Assembly (NCBI GenBank): GCA_019119675.1
Contig: DWWO01000150.1
Span: 1 to 41,520, forward strand
DNA length: 41,520 nt
Direction: 5' to 3'
Source: Candidatus Mediterraneibacter faecipullorum
GTDB taxonomy: Bacteria; Bacillota; Clostridia; Lachnospirales; Lachnospiraceae
Of the stretch, positions 25,399 to 35,195 are shown piece by piece. Under the pieces are notes generated by a model, which saw nothing but the letters and a program-made list of their open reading frames with translations, did not search any database and was not told the origin of the DNA. Numbering within the stretch: position 1 is the first letter of the stretch; each line of letters opens with the position of its first letter. The translations under genes were made by a program, and so were the position numbers.

Positions 25399-26910
25399 GT
25401 GAGTTCAATCAACTCAGATGAGATTATCTCTATTCTCCGAGAAGAGATAGAGAATTTTGATACAATGAGCAAAGACAGTGAAGTCGGAACTGTTGTCTCG
25501 GTAGGCGACGGGATTGCCACGATCTATGGAATCGACCACGCCATGTACGGAGAGATCATCACATTCGAGACCGGGCTTAAGGGAATGGTCCAGGATATCC
25601 GCAAAGATGAGATCGGATGTATCCTTTTCGGAAGTGATACGGAGATCCGTGAGGGCACGAAAGTGTCCCGTACAGGAAAAAAAGCCGGTGTACCTGTCGG
25701 TGAAGCATATATAGGAAGAGTTGTCAATGCGCTTGGTGAGGCAATTGACGGCAGAGGAGAAATAAAAGCAGATGACTATCGCCCGATCGAGCAGGAGGCT
25801 CCGGGGATCATTGACAGAAAGTCTGTCAGCGTTCCGATGGAGACCGGTATCCTGTCTATCGATGCAATGTTCCCGATCGGCCGCGGACAGCGAGAGCTGA
25901 TCATCGGAGACCGTCAGACAGGAAAGACGTCTATTGCAATGGACACGATCCTGAATCAGAAAGGAAAAGATGTGATCTGCGTCTATGTTGCGATCGGACA
26001 GAAAGCGTCTACGGTGGCAAAGGTAGTAAATACACTGAAGACACACGGTGCCATGGATTATACGATCGTGGTATCATCCACGGCGAGCGACTGCGCACCG
26101 CTGCAGTATATTGCTCCTTATGCAGGAACATCGATGGCAGAGTATTTCATGTATCAGGGAAAAGATGTCCTGATCGTATATGACGATCTGTCTAAACATG
26201 CGGTTGCATACCGTGCACTGTCACTCCTTCTAGGACGTTCTCCGGGACGAGAGGCTTATCCGGGAGACGTCTTCTATCTGCACTCAAGGCTGCTGGAGCG
26301 TTCCAGCCGTCTGAGCGATGAAAAGGGCGGCGGTTCTATTACGGCGCTGCCGATCATCGAAACACAGGCGGGAGATGTATCCGCTTATATCCCGACCAAC
26401 GTGATTTCTATCACCGATGGTCAGATATTCCTGGAGAGTGGTCTTTTTGCATCAGGTATGAGACCGGCGGTCAATGTAGGTCTTTCCGTATCCCGTGTGG
26501 GCGGTGCAGCTCAGACGAAAGCGATGAAGAAAGCATCGGGAAGTATCCGTATCGATCTGGCACAGTACAGAGAGATGGAAGTGTTTACACAGTTCAGTTC
26601 TGACCTGGATCCGGCAACGAAAGAGCAGCTTGAATACGGAAGCGGTCTGATGGAGCTGTTAAAGCAGCCCCTCTATCATCCGCTGTCCCTGCATGAGAAG
26701 GTCATTACTCTCTGTGCGGCGACACATAAAATACTCCTTGGAATCAATAAAAAGCAGATCAAGCAGTTCCAGTCAGATATGCTCACTTATTTTGAGACTG
26801 CACATCCTGAGATCGGACAGGAGATCGAGGATAAGAAAGTGCTGTCTGACGAACTGATCGAAAAGATCGTGGAGACTGCGAAGGAATATAAAGCAACAGT
26901 TCAGCCATAG
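25399..26910 (+). CDS. atpA: ATP synthase F1 subunit alpha
   Basis: 503 aa, non-catalytic nucleotide-binding subunit. Walker A is GDRQTGKTS (~residue 170), with [36 protein letters not shown] and the signature [20 protein letters not shown] 25399 is chosen since TGGAGG ends 8 nt before it; the GTG at 25390 overlaps that site. The last codons and stop lie inside the left arm of an inverted repeat shared with a dispersed element (see 26899-26954). Confidence 0.96.
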   Translation: MSSINSDEIISILREEIENFDTMSKDSEVGTVVSVGDGIATIYGIDHAMYGEIITFETGLKGMVQDIRKDEIGCILFGSDTEIREGTKVSRTGKKAGVPVGEAYIGRVVNALGEAIDGRGEIKADDYRPIEQEAPGIIDRKSVSVPMETGILSIDAMFPIGRGQRELIIGDRQTGKTSIAMDTILNQKGKDVICVYVAIGQKASTVAKVVNTLKTHGAMDYTIVVSSTASDCAPLQYIAPYAGTSMAEYFMYQGKDVLIVYDDLSKHAVAYRALSLLLGRSPGREAYPGDVFYLHSRLLERSSRLSDEKGGGSITALPIIETQAGDVSAYIPTNVISITDGQIFLESGLFASGMRPAVNVGLSVSRVGGAAQTKAMKKASGSIRIDLAQYREMEVFTQFSSDLDPATKEQLEYGSGLMELLKQPLYHPLSLHEKVITLCAATHKILLGINKKQIKQFQSDMLTYFETAHPEIGQEIEDKKVLSDELIEKIVETAKEYKATVQP

Positions 26911-26954
26911 GGACTGCATGACAGTGCGGCTTTGCGAATAGCGCGGGCTGAACG
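26899..26954 (+). repeat. Partial copy of the dispersed repeat between atpA and atpG
   Basis: GTTCAGCC (26899-26906, within the atpA end) and GGCTGAAC (26946-26953) form 8-bp inverted arms. Between them is GTGCGGCTTTGCGAATAGC, nearly the right half of the structured elements at 29828-30154 and of the copy at 35195. Confidence 0.7.
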
Positions 26955-26981
26955 GAGATTTTAAGAAGAGCAGGTGATAAC

Positions 26982-27866
26982 ATGCCAAATATCAGAGAGA
27001 TACAGAGTCGTATCAATAGTGTCAAAGACACGATGAAGATCACGAATGCGATGTATATGATCTCTTCCTCCAAGCTGACGCAGGCTAAGAAAAAGCTTCA
27101 GGATACAGAGCCTTACTTTTATGCCCTGCAGGGTGAGATTTCACGAATCCTGCGTCATCTTCCCGAACTGGAGCATAAGTATTTTGACCGGCGGGAGAAG
27201 GTGCCGAAGGATCAGCGGAAGATTGCCTCTATCGTAGTCACGGCAGATAAAGGCCTTGCCGGTGCGTATAACCATAATATCGAAAAACTGGAAGAGGAGA
27301 TCCTGGCAAAACCGGGTATCCATAAGCTGTTCGTTGTGGGAGAGCTGGGGCGTCATTACTTTGCAAAACGAGGACAGGAGATTGATACCCACTTTAAATA
27401 CACGGTACAGAAACCGACTATGCACCGCGCAAGAGACATCTCGGGCGTGCTGATCGAGCAGTTTGAGCAGGGAGAACTGGATGAAATCTATATTGTGTAC
27501 ACAAGAATGGAGAATTCCGTCCAGTCAGAGGCAGAAGTGATGAGACTTCTTCCTTTGGAAAGAAGCTCATTTAATGAGATGAAGATGCCGCTCAATGTGC
27601 ATCGTGAGTCAATAGAACTGTACCCGTCAGCTGAAGCGGTACTTGACAGTATCGTGCCGAATTATGTGACCGGCATGATATATGGATGTCTTGTACAGGC
27701 ATATGCGAGCGAACATAATGCCCGTATGATGGCGATGAAATCGGCCACAGACAGTGCGAAAGATCTGATCCATGACTTGTCGATCGCATACAACAGGGCA
27801 CGCCAGGCGGCGATCACGCAGGAGATCACAGAAGTCTGCGCAGGTGCAAGGGCACAGCAGAAGTAG
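26982..27866 (+). CDS. atpG: ATP synthase F1 subunit gamma
   Basis: 294 aa, the central rotor shaft. N-terminal helix NIREIQSRINSVKDTMKITNAMYMISSSKL and C-terminal helix segment YASEHNARMMAMKSATDSAKDLIHDLSIAYNRARQAAITQEI are the two halves of the coiled coil; VTADKGLAGAYN marks the globular part. AGCAGGTGA precedes ATG. Separated from atpA by 71 bp containing the repeat. Confidence 0.96.
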   Translation: MPNIREIQSRINSVKDTMKITNAMYMISSSKLTQAKKKLQDTEPYFYALQGEISRILRHLPELEHKYFDRREKVPKDQRKIASIVVTADKGLAGAYNHNIEKLEEEILAKPGIHKLFVVGELGRHYFAKRGQEIDTHFKYTVQKPTMHRARDISGVLIEQFEQGELDEIYIVYTRMENSVQSEAEVMRLLPLERSSFNEMKMPLNVHRESIELYPSAEAVLDSIVPNYVTGMIYGCLVQAYASEHNARMMAMKSATDSAKDLIHDLSIAYNRARQAAITQEITEVCAGARAQQK

Positions 27867-29297
<1,431 letters not shown>

Positions 29298-29328
29298 GAG
29301 TGCATAATAGAACAGGAGTGTATGCGTA

Positions 29329-29748
29329 ATGGATACATTTGGTCTGAAAATCATAGCAAGTGACAAGGTCTTTTATGAGGGCCGCTGTAGAAAACTCATC
29401 ATCCCTGCTCCTGACGGAGAGAAAGGGATCCTGCCAAATCATGAAAATATGGTCATAGCCATTGCTGTAGGTACGGCCAAAGTCCAGCTGGCAGGAGAAG
29501 AAGAGTGGAGAGAACTTGCGGTAGGGACAGGATTTGCTGAGATCGTGAACAACCGTGTCACGCTTCTGGTAGACACTGCCGAGCGCCCGGAGGATATCGA
29601 TGTCCGCCGCGCACAGGAACAGCAGGAGCGTGCAGAAGAGCAGATGCGGCAGAAACAGAGCACGCAGGAATACTACCACACCCAGGCATCCCTCGCCAGG
29701 GCAATGACCCGATTAAGAGTAGCCCAGGATAAGAAGTGGAATATATAA
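29329..29748 (+). CDS. atpC: ATP synthase F1 subunit epsilon
   Basis: 139 aa. N-terminal beta sandwich (FGLKIIASDKVFYEGRCRKLIIPAPDGEKGILPNHENM) and C-terminal two-helix region (VRRAQEQQERAEEQMRQ..., LARAMTRLRVAQDKKW), which can brake ATP hydrolysis. Last gene of the operon; the terminator starts 12 bp later. Confidence 0.95.
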   Translation: MDTFGLKIIASDKVFYEGRCRKLIIPAPDGEKGILPNHENMVIAIAVGTAKVQLAGEEEWRELAVGTGFAEIVNNRVTLLVDTAERPEDIDVRRAQEQQERAEEQMRQKQSTQEYYHTQASLARAMTRLRVAQDKKWNI

Positions 29749-29759
29749 TAACAGTTCAG

Positions 29760-29822
29760 CCATGAAAAAGGACAGGAGAGAAAACCGTGCTTGTACGGTT
29801 TTTCGCCTGTCCTTTTTCATGG
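29760..29822 (+). terminator. Nested terminator of the atp operon
   Basis: An outer 17-bp perfect stem (CCATGAAAAAGGACAGG and its complement, 29760-29776 / 29806-29822) encloses an inner hairpin AAAACCGT/ACGGTTTT followed by TTTC. The inner hairpin is an ordinary terminator; the outer arms make it unusually stable and usable in both directions. Confidence 0.8.
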
Positions 29823-29827
29823 AGTGA

Positions 29828-29896
29828 GCGCCAGAGTATGAGCAAAGAAGCGGCGGCAGCCGCAGTAAGCACGAAGTGCGACTTTGCGAATGGCGC
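29828..29896 (+). repeat. Structured repeat element, intact copy
   Basis: 69 bp able to fold as a three-way junction. GCGCCA (29828) pairs with TGGCGC (29891), GCAAAG (29842) with CTTTGC (29882), enclosing hairpins GCGGC/GCCGC (29850-29863) and GCAC-GAA-GTGC (29869-29879). The copy at 29924-30154 keeps the fold, with CTTTGC changed to TTTTGC, which still pairs through G-U. It may be a mobile palindromic element or a structured RNA; no protein gene is credible here. Confidence 0.7.
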
Positions 29897-29923
29897 GGCT
29901 GAGTTGTTGTGGACGGAGCCGGA

Positions 29924-30154
29924 GCGCCAGAATATGAGCAAAGAAGCAGCGGCAGCCGCAGTAAGCACGATAGTGTACTGTATCATCCACATTTCGCATA
30001 ATGACTTGCCTGAATTCCCATCTGCTACGTTGTCGTCAATCGACGATGCCACCGCATCGCCTCATTCCTCCGCCTTGCAGAATGAAAATTCATTCTACGT
30101 CATTTTGCTGAAAGTGGATGGTATAGTACACTAGTGCGATTTTGCGAATGGCGC
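29924..30154 (+). repeat. Structured repeat element, copy split by an insertion
   Basis: Left part 29924-29970 and right part 30133-30154 match the intact copy with few changes; removing 29971-30132 restores its spacing exactly. The break lies in the 3-nt loop of the GCAC/GTGC hairpin. Confidence 0.7.
29971..30132. mobile_element. 162-bp palindromic (MITE-like) element
   Basis: Ends are inverted repeats of 34 bp with 28 identical positions (29972-30005 and 30099-30132; outer ends AGTGTACT/AGTACACT). The interior has small hairpins (TCGTC-AATC-GACGA; GAATG...CATTC). It has no coding capacity and interrupts the second structured repeat. No target duplication is evident. Non-autonomous mobility is inferred from the clean insertion. 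Confidence 0.65.
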
Positions 30155-30183
30155 TATATTTTTGCTAAGAAATAATCCGGCCG

Positions 30184-30212
30184 TTGACACGTCAGTGTCC
30201 GGATGTTATATT
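30184..30212 (+). promoter_or_regulatory. Promoter of the pit operon
   Basis: Perfect TTGACA (30184-30189), 17-nt spacer, TATATT (30207-30212). Confidence 0.75.
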
Positions 30213-30218
30213 TAAGTT

Positions 30219-30303
30219 AATTTTGCGTAAAATATCCGGCGAAAAAATGCCGGTATTTTTATGCAAAATTCGGAATGCGGAAGTGTATTCCAATTATTCC
30301 GAA
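30219..30303 (+). promoter_or_regulatory. Structured leader of the phosphate transporter gene
   Basis: First hairpin: a 14-bp stem starting AATTTTGCGTAAAA, a 3x3 internal loop and a 5-bp CCGGC/GCCGG top with an 8-nt loop (30219-30270). Second: TTCGGAAT/ATTCCGAA (30269-30303), sharing two bases with the first. Neither has a terminator U-tract. Confidence 0.5.
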
Positions 30304-30343
30304 AAAACTTAATATAGCAATTTACAGCAAAGAGGGAAAAAAT

Positions 30344-31396
30344 ATGGATGTTTCTTTTGCAGGTTTCTGTCAGCAGGTCTTTTCCAATCCTGTTCTGATG
30401 GTAACGGTAGTGCTCACTTTGGGCGTGATATTTGTAAACGGTTGGACCGATGCGCCGAACGCGATCGCCACATGTATCGCCACAAGATGTCTGAAAGTAA
30501 GGACCGCGATCCTGATGAGTGCTGTGTTTAATTTCTTGGGAGTGCTCGTTATGACGCACATTAACAGCGCCGTGGCATCGACGATCAGTAACATGGTCGA
30601 CTTTGGCGGGCAGACAGAGGAAGCGCTTATTGCATTGTGCGCGGCGCTGTTTTCAATCGTTGTCTACAGTGTGGCCGCTTCTGTGTTCGGCATACCGACG
30701 AGTGAGAGCCACAGTCTGATCGCAGGACTTACAGGAGCAGCGATCGCTATACACAACGGCGTCGGAGGTGTCAATTTTAACGAGTGGGTGAAAGTCCTCT
30801 ATGGGCTTGTGCTCAGTCTTGCACTCGGTTTTTTTATGGGCTGGGTGATCTGCAAGATCATCACTATAATCTGCGCGTCCATGGACCGGCGCAGGACAAA
30901 TGGATTCTTTACTGTGGCGCAGATCTTCGGAGCTGCTTTCATGAGCTTTATGCATGGCGCACAGGACGGGCAGAAATTTATCGGCGTACTGTTCTTAGGC
31001 GTTGCGTTCTGCAACGGGCAGAGCAGCGTCGAGGGGATGATCATCCCGGTATGGCTCATGCTGCTGTGCAGTACGGTCATGGGCGTAGGGACGAGCGTCG
31101 GTGGAGAGAAGATCATCAAATCTGTAGGAATGGATATGGTAAAGCTGGAAAAGTTCCAGGGATTTTCCGCGGACCTGGCGGGAGCGGTGTGTCTGCTCCT
31201 CTCCAGCGTATTCGGTATTCCGGTATCGACGACACATACAAAAACAAGCGCGATCATGGGAGTCGGCGCGGTGAAGAGACTGTCAGCGATCAATTTTGGC
31301 GTTGTAAAGGATATGATGCTGACATGGATCTTTACATTTCCGGGCTGCGGACTGATCAGCTTCATTGTTGCAAAGATATTTATTATGGTATTTTAG
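30344..31396 (+). CDS. pit: Low-affinity inorganic phosphate transporter (PiT family)
   Basis: 350 aa, about ten helices, with the two inverted family signatures: FVNGWTDAPNAIATCIATR near the start and the second-half GIPVSTTHTKTSAIMGVGAVKRLS, plus GIPTSESHSLIAGLTGAAIA. PiT proteins carry metal-phosphate with protons or sodium. ATG 30344 has AGAGGG 8 nt upstream; the longer frame to 30275 overlaps the leader hairpins. Twelve bp separate it from the DUF47 gene, a usual pairing. Confidence 0.95.
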   Translation: MDVSFAGFCQQVFSNPVLMVTVVLTLGVIFVNGWTDAPNAIATCIATRCLKVRTAILMSAVFNFLGVLVMTHINSAVASTISNMVDFGGQTEEALIALCAALFSIVVYSVAASVFGIPTSESHSLIAGLTGAAIAIHNGVGGVNFNEWVKVLYGLVLSLALGFFMGWVICKIITIICASMDRRRTNGFFTVAQIFGAAFMSFMHGAQDGQKFIGVLFLGVAFCNGQSSVEGMIIPVWLMLLCSTVMGVGTSVGGEKIIKSVGMDMVKLEKFQGFSADLAGAVCLLLSSVFGIPVSTTHTKTSAIMGVGAVKRLSAINFGVVKDMMLTWIFTFPGCGLISFIVAKIFIMVF

Positions 31397-31408
31397 GAGG
31401 AAAGAACA

Positions 31409-32032
31409 GTGGCAAAGAAACAGGATTCATTTTATTTTGATAACTTTGTGGCGTGCGCAGAGGATTCCTGCCGGGCAGCACAGATGCTGAAGAAAGCGCT
31501 TGAAAACTTCAGGCCGGAAACGCTGAAAGATCAGCTGGACAGCATCCATGAAGTAGAGCACAGCGCAGATGCAAAGAAACATGAGATGCTCGATCATCTG
31601 GCAAAAGAGTTCCTTCCGCCGATAGAGCGTGAAGATATCGTTTCTCTGAGTCAGAACATCGACAATATGACAGACAAAATAGAGGATGTCATGCTGAGGG
31701 TATATATGAACAACGTACAGGACATCGAACCGAATGCCCTGAAGATGACGGATGTTGTGATCGAGTGCTGCGACGCGGTGCGGGATCTTCTTGTTGAGTT
31801 TAAGAATTTTAAACGTTCTAAGACTCTCAAGCAGCTGATCATCCGTATCAATGATCTGGAAGAAGAATCGGACAAGCTCTTCATGCAGAGCATCAGAGGC
31901 CTCTACACAGAGTCGGAAGATCCGATCCGCATCATTGCCTGGAGAGATATCTATATTTATCTGGAGAGATGCGCAGACGCATGTGAGCATGTGGCGGATG
32001 TGGTTGAGAGTGTGATCATGAAAAACTCATAA
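31409..32032 (+). CDS. DUF47/PhoU-like Pit accessory protein
   Basis: 207 aa, all-helical PhoU-like protein of the DUF47 (YkaA) family, rich in charged heptads: HEVEHSADAKKHEMLDHLAKEFLPPIEREDI, LSQNIDNMTDKIEDVM, INDLEEESDKLF. Usually encoded next to pit and thought to control transport or bind metal. GTG start with AGGAGG 8 nt upstream. A strong hairpin follows. Confidence 0.92.
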   Translation: MAKKQDSFYFDNFVACAEDSCRAAQMLKKALENFRPETLKDQLDSIHEVEHSADAKKHEMLDHLAKEFLPPIEREDIVSLSQNIDNMTDKIEDVMLRVYMNNVQDIEPNALKMTDVVIECCDAVRDLLVEFKNFKRSKTLKQLIIRINDLEEESDKLFMQSIRGLYTESEDPIRIIAWRDIYIYLERCADACEHVADVVESVIMKNS

Positions 32033-32036
32033 TAAG

Positions 32037-32082
32037 AAGAAGGACCGGCGGCGGAGAGCACGACCGGTTCTTCTTAGTTTTA
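32037..32082 (+). terminator. Terminator of the pit-DUF47 operon
   Basis: AAGAAGGACCGG pairs with CCGGTTCTTCTT (one G-U), loop 15 nt, followed by AGTTTTAT. Confidence 0.75.
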
Positions 32083-32084
32083 TC

Positions 32085-32113
32085 TTGCATTTTCAGATGG
32101 CGTATACTACAAT
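32085..32113 (+). promoter_or_regulatory. Promoter of the GGDEF-EAL gene
   Basis: TTGCAT (32085-32090), 17-nt spacer, TACAAT (32108-32113), 42 nt before ATG. Confidence 0.55.
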
Positions 32114-32154
32114 AAAAATGCTTACTTGAAGTGAAAGACAGGGGAGATTAAGAT

Positions 32155-33774
32155 ATGAGTGAAAGCTACAGACCGCGTTCTACTGCAGAGATCATGAATG
32201 ATGTTTTGAGCACCGTGCGTGATTATTATGACTCAGAGTACGCTTATTATATTGAAAAAGAGCAGGGTGACATCGAAGTGATCTATGAGTGGTGTGCCGA
32301 AAATGTGGAGTGGCAGAGAGACCGCCTGAAACTGCTTCCTGAGGAAGAACAGCCGAAGTGGATGAAGACAGAGATCACAGATACGACTTCGGACTGCTAT
32401 AGTGTATTCCGCCAGATCACGGAGGACACGACTGCTATCCTGGCAGTTGCGGGAGTCCACAGAGGAGGCTGCACGCTTGATCTTATGAGGGCACTTCTCC
32501 CGTATATCCCTCAGGCGATCGCGCTGCAGAAAATGCAGAAGCAGCAGGAATATCTCAGCTATCATGATGATCTGACCGGGCTTTTGAACAGAAACAGTCT
32601 GGTGGATTATCTGGATAATGTAAAGAGCAGTGAGCTGAAATCCCTGGGCGCGCTTTCTATCGATATCAACGGACTGAAGAACTTCAATAAAGAGTTCGGC
32701 AGGGACTATGGAGATGAAGTGATCACCCGCATAGGTGAAGTGCTCCAGGAGTATTTCCACAGTGGCGAGGTTTACCGTCTTACAGGCGATCAGTATCTCG
32801 TACTGGTTGAAAATACAACGTATGAAAACTTTACAAAGCAGATATATGCTGCCCACACCAAACTTGACAATATCAGTCTCGGGCTTGTATCGATGGGCTA
32901 TGCCTGGGAGAAAGTGGATATTGATGTGGAGAAGCTGGTAAATAACGCGGAAGTCATGATGCGCGAGGAGAAGAAGAAATATTATAAGAACCTCAAAAAA
33001 GGACATCATGAACCGATCATCAAGCAGGATCTTCTGGATGACCTGGAGCATAAGAATTTTATCGTCTGTCTTGTTCCGAAGATAGATACAGCCACCGGCC
33101 GGGTTGCGGAGGCCGAGGCGGTGGTCAGATATCACCATAAAGATCTGGGGATCATGGATCCGGGCAGATATATCAATCTGCTGGAAGAAACAAAGCTATC
33201 CCATTATCTTGATCTGTATGTTTTTGAAGAAGTATGTAAAACTCTTCACAGATGGGAACTGGCGGGGATTCCGCTCATACCGATCGCGGTGAATTTTGCC
33301 GGTGCCACGTTGAAGCAGGAGAGCATCGCGGAGAAGATGCTTCATCTGATCGAAAAATATCATGTCAGATGTGAGTATCTTGCGGTGGAAGTTTCGGAAT
33401 CAGGCAACGATATGAACCAGGAGATGCTGGCGGAGACCAGCGGCAAGATCCGCAAGGCAAATGTGCGTGTGATCCTGGATCATTTTGGGGCAAAAGATTC
33501 AAGTTTCTCTATACTGTCGCTGATGGAATTTGACGGCCTGAAGCTTGATAAAAGCCTGATCACAAATATCGTCGGAAATGCACGCAGCCGTATTGTTGCA
33601 CAGGCAGTAATAGATATCTGCCGGCAGCTTGGCGCGTTTGTCCAGGCGTCCGGTGTGGAGACGCAGGATCAGTTAAATGTATTAAAAGAACTCGGATGTG
33701 ATTATGCACAGGGAACGCTGTTTAATAAGCCGATCACGATCGAGACATTTGAAGTCAGATATATGAAGGAATAG
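32155..33774 (+). CDS. Degenerate GGDEF-EAL protein (likely inactive c-di-GMP domain protein)
   Basis: 539 aa, soluble. Residues ~1-125: a GAF-like sensor region; ~130-290: GGDEF domain (YHDDLTGLLNRNSL, LSIDINGLKNFN); ~300-535: EAL domain. The GGDEF active site reads LTGDQY instead of GGDEF/GGEEF, so cyclase activity is unlikely. In the EAL part the motif is EAVVRY, the DDFG metal site is DHFG (second Asp lost), and the EGVE segment reads SGVE (catalytic Glu lost), although KLDKS and QGTLFNKP remain. Phosphodiesterase activity is therefore also doubtful; a binding or scaffold role is more likely. Followed by a phosphopantetheinyl transferase gene after 3 bp. Confidence 0.85.
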   Translation: MSESYRPRSTAEIMNDVLSTVRDYYDSEYAYYIEKEQGDIEVIYEWCAENVEWQRDRLKLLPEEEQPKWMKTEITDTTSDCYSVFRQITEDTTAILAVAGVHRGGCTLDLMRALLPYIPQAIALQKMQKQQEYLSYHDDLTGLLNRNSLVDYLDNVKSSELKSLGALSIDINGLKNFNKEFGRDYGDEVITRIGEVLQEYFHSGEVYRLTGDQYLVLVENTTYENFTKQIYAAHTKLDNISLGLVSMGYAWEKVDIDVEKLVNNAEVMMREEKKKYYKNLKKGHHEPIIKQDLLDDLEHKNFIVCLVPKIDTATGRVAEAEAVVRYHHKDLGIMDPGRYINLLEETKLSHYLDLYVFEEVCKTLHRWELAGIPLIPIAVNFAGATLKQESIAEKMLHLIEKYHVRCEYLAVEVSESGNDMNQEMLAETSGKIRKANVRVILDHFGAKDSSFSILSLMEFDGLKLDKSLITNIVGNARSRIVAQAVIDICRQLGAFVQASGVETQDQLNVLKELGCDYAQGTLFNKPITIETFEVRYMKE

Positions 33775-33777
33775 AAA

Positions 33778-34404
33778 ATGGTAAAAGCATGGATCGCGGA
33801 TGTCACACCGCTTTTGGATAAGGAGTGTTACGACAGTTATTACAGACAGGTTCCTGACTTCCGGAAGAAAAAGGCGGATGCGCTCCGGCTGGATAAGATG
33901 AGGGCACAGAGTGTCGGCGTATGGGCACTGTGGCAGAAGATACGTACAACATACGATCTTCCGGAGGAGTCAATAATTAACTTTTCACATTCCGGGACGT
34001 GTGTCATGTGCGCGGTATGCATGGATGGCAGGGAAGCCCGTGTGGGCTGTGATGTAGAAAAGACAGGGCAGCTCAGAATGAATATCGCAATGCGTTATTT
34101 CTGCAAGGAAGAATATGAATTGATCAAAGAGGCGGGATCGGACGAAGAAAAGACGGATCTTTTCTTCCGCTACTGGGTGTTGAAAGAGAGCTTTATGAAA
34201 GCGACGGGAAAGGGAATGGCTCTTCCTGTAAATTCTTTCTGTATCCGTATGGACGACCCGCCGGTTCTCGTGCGGCAGCCGGCAGAGTTCCCGGAATCTT
34301 ACTATTATCGCGAATACCGTGTCGGAGGATTCCCCTATAAGATGGCGGTGTGTTCTACGGACGCGGATATCGATACGGAATTACATACAGAGTTGACATT
34401 ATGA
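33778..34404 (+). CDS. 4'-phosphopantetheinyl transferase (Sfp type)
   Basis: 208 aa. Moves phosphopantetheine from CoA to a carrier-protein serine. Motifs VGCDVEK (metal Asp) and FRYWVLKESFMKATGKGM (W-K-E-x-x-x-K) are clear. The size points to the Sfp group, serving secondary-metabolite or alternative acyl carriers, although it could be the cell's general enzyme; no NRPS/PKS is in the window. The stop overlaps the next ATG, so coupled translation with the carboxypeptidase is likely. Confidence 0.92.
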   Translation: MVKAWIADVTPLLDKECYDSYYRQVPDFRKKKADALRLDKMRAQSVGVWALWQKIRTTYDLPEESIINFSHSGTCVMCAVCMDGREARVGCDVEKTGQLRMNIAMRYFCKEEYELIKEAGSDEEKTDLFFRYWVLKESFMKATGKGMALPVNSFCIRMDDPPVLVRQPAEFPESYYYREYRVGGFPYKMAVCSTDADIDTELHTELTL

Positions 34405-35195
34405 TAAAACTTGATTTTGATATACATAAGATAAAAAATTTTGGTATGGGGGCGGTCCTGGGGCTGGCAGCAGGCGTTCTGGCAGTTTCTCTGGGCGCAT
34501 ATCATATTATTTCTGAAAATAATACGAAAGCAGCGGCAAAAGAGGCAGAGCTGACCGCAGAAAATGAAGAGCTGAGGGATCAGATCAAGAAGGAGAACGC
34601 CGTAGAGGCGAATACAGAGACACTTGCGGAAGACGAGGACGGATGGCAGCTCATCCTTGTGAACGGGGATCATCCTCTGGATGCATCCTATGTACCGGAA
34701 AAACTGACAGAAATCTCTCCGGGATATCAGGTGGATGACCGGATTGTTTCGGATCTTCAGCAGATGCTGGATGACGGGGCGGCGCAGGGACTGAGCATGT
34801 ATGTGACATCGGCTTACCGATCTTATGACCAGCAGATCGAGACATTTAATGCATCGATGCAGAACAGGCTGGATCAGAACATGACACCGTTGGAAGCGTA
34901 TCAGGAGACAAGCACTTCCGTTGCGCTCCCGGGAACGAGCGAGCATGCCACCGGACTTGCCGTTGACATCATTTCTACATCGTATGGAGAACTGGATGAC
35001 AGGCAGGGAGATACGGCGGAGCAGAAGTGGCTGATGGAACATTGCTGGGAATACGGATTTATCCTGCGGTATCCGCCGGAGAAGTCAGATATAACCGGTA
35101 TTATCTATGAACCTTGGCATTACCGCTATGTCGGAAAGGAAGCGGCCAAGGAGATCACGGAACAGGGAATTACGCTGGAAGAATATCTCAGGTAA
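34401..35195 (+). CDS. VanY-type D-Ala-D-Ala carboxypeptidase
   Basis: 264 aa. N-terminal membrane anchor (residues ~13-35, MGAVLGLAAGVLAVSLGAYH), short coiled coil (AAAKEAELTAENEELRDQIKKE), then a peptidase M15B domain: VTSAYRSYDQQ, the zinc motif SEHATGLAVD and EPWHYRYVG. It trims the terminal D-Ala of peptidoglycan stems outside the membrane. ATG 34401 overlaps the upstream stop (ATGA). No van resistance genes are nearby, so this is probably housekeeping wall modification. Confidence 0.93.
   Translation: MIKLDFDIHKIKNFGMGAVLGLAAGVLAVSLGAYHIISENNTKAAAKEAELTAENEELRDQIKKENAVEANTETLAEDEDGWQLILVNGDHPLDASYVPEKLTEISPGYQVDDRIVSDLQQMLDDGAAQGLSMYVTSAYRSYDQQIETFNASMQNRLDQNMTPLEAYQETSTSVALPGTSEHATGLAVDIISTSYGELDDRQGDTAEQKWLMEHCWEYGFILRYPPEKSDITGIIYEPWHYRYVGKEAAKEITEQGITLEEYLR

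Noticed and set aside
29971-30132. CRISPR array or tRNA-like gene
   Set aside because: There are no regularly spaced direct repeats with spacers, and the arms are inverted rather than cloverleaf.
29787-30134. Open frames on both strands with repeated SKEAAAAAVST or TAAAAASLL peptides
   Set aside because: They lie entirely in the structured repeats and palindromic element; the repeated peptides simply reflect the duplicated DNA, and no ribosome site fits.
34401-35195. Vancomycin resistance cluster
   Set aside because: Only a VanY-type peptidase is present; no vanHAX or ligase genes, and the context is housekeeping.
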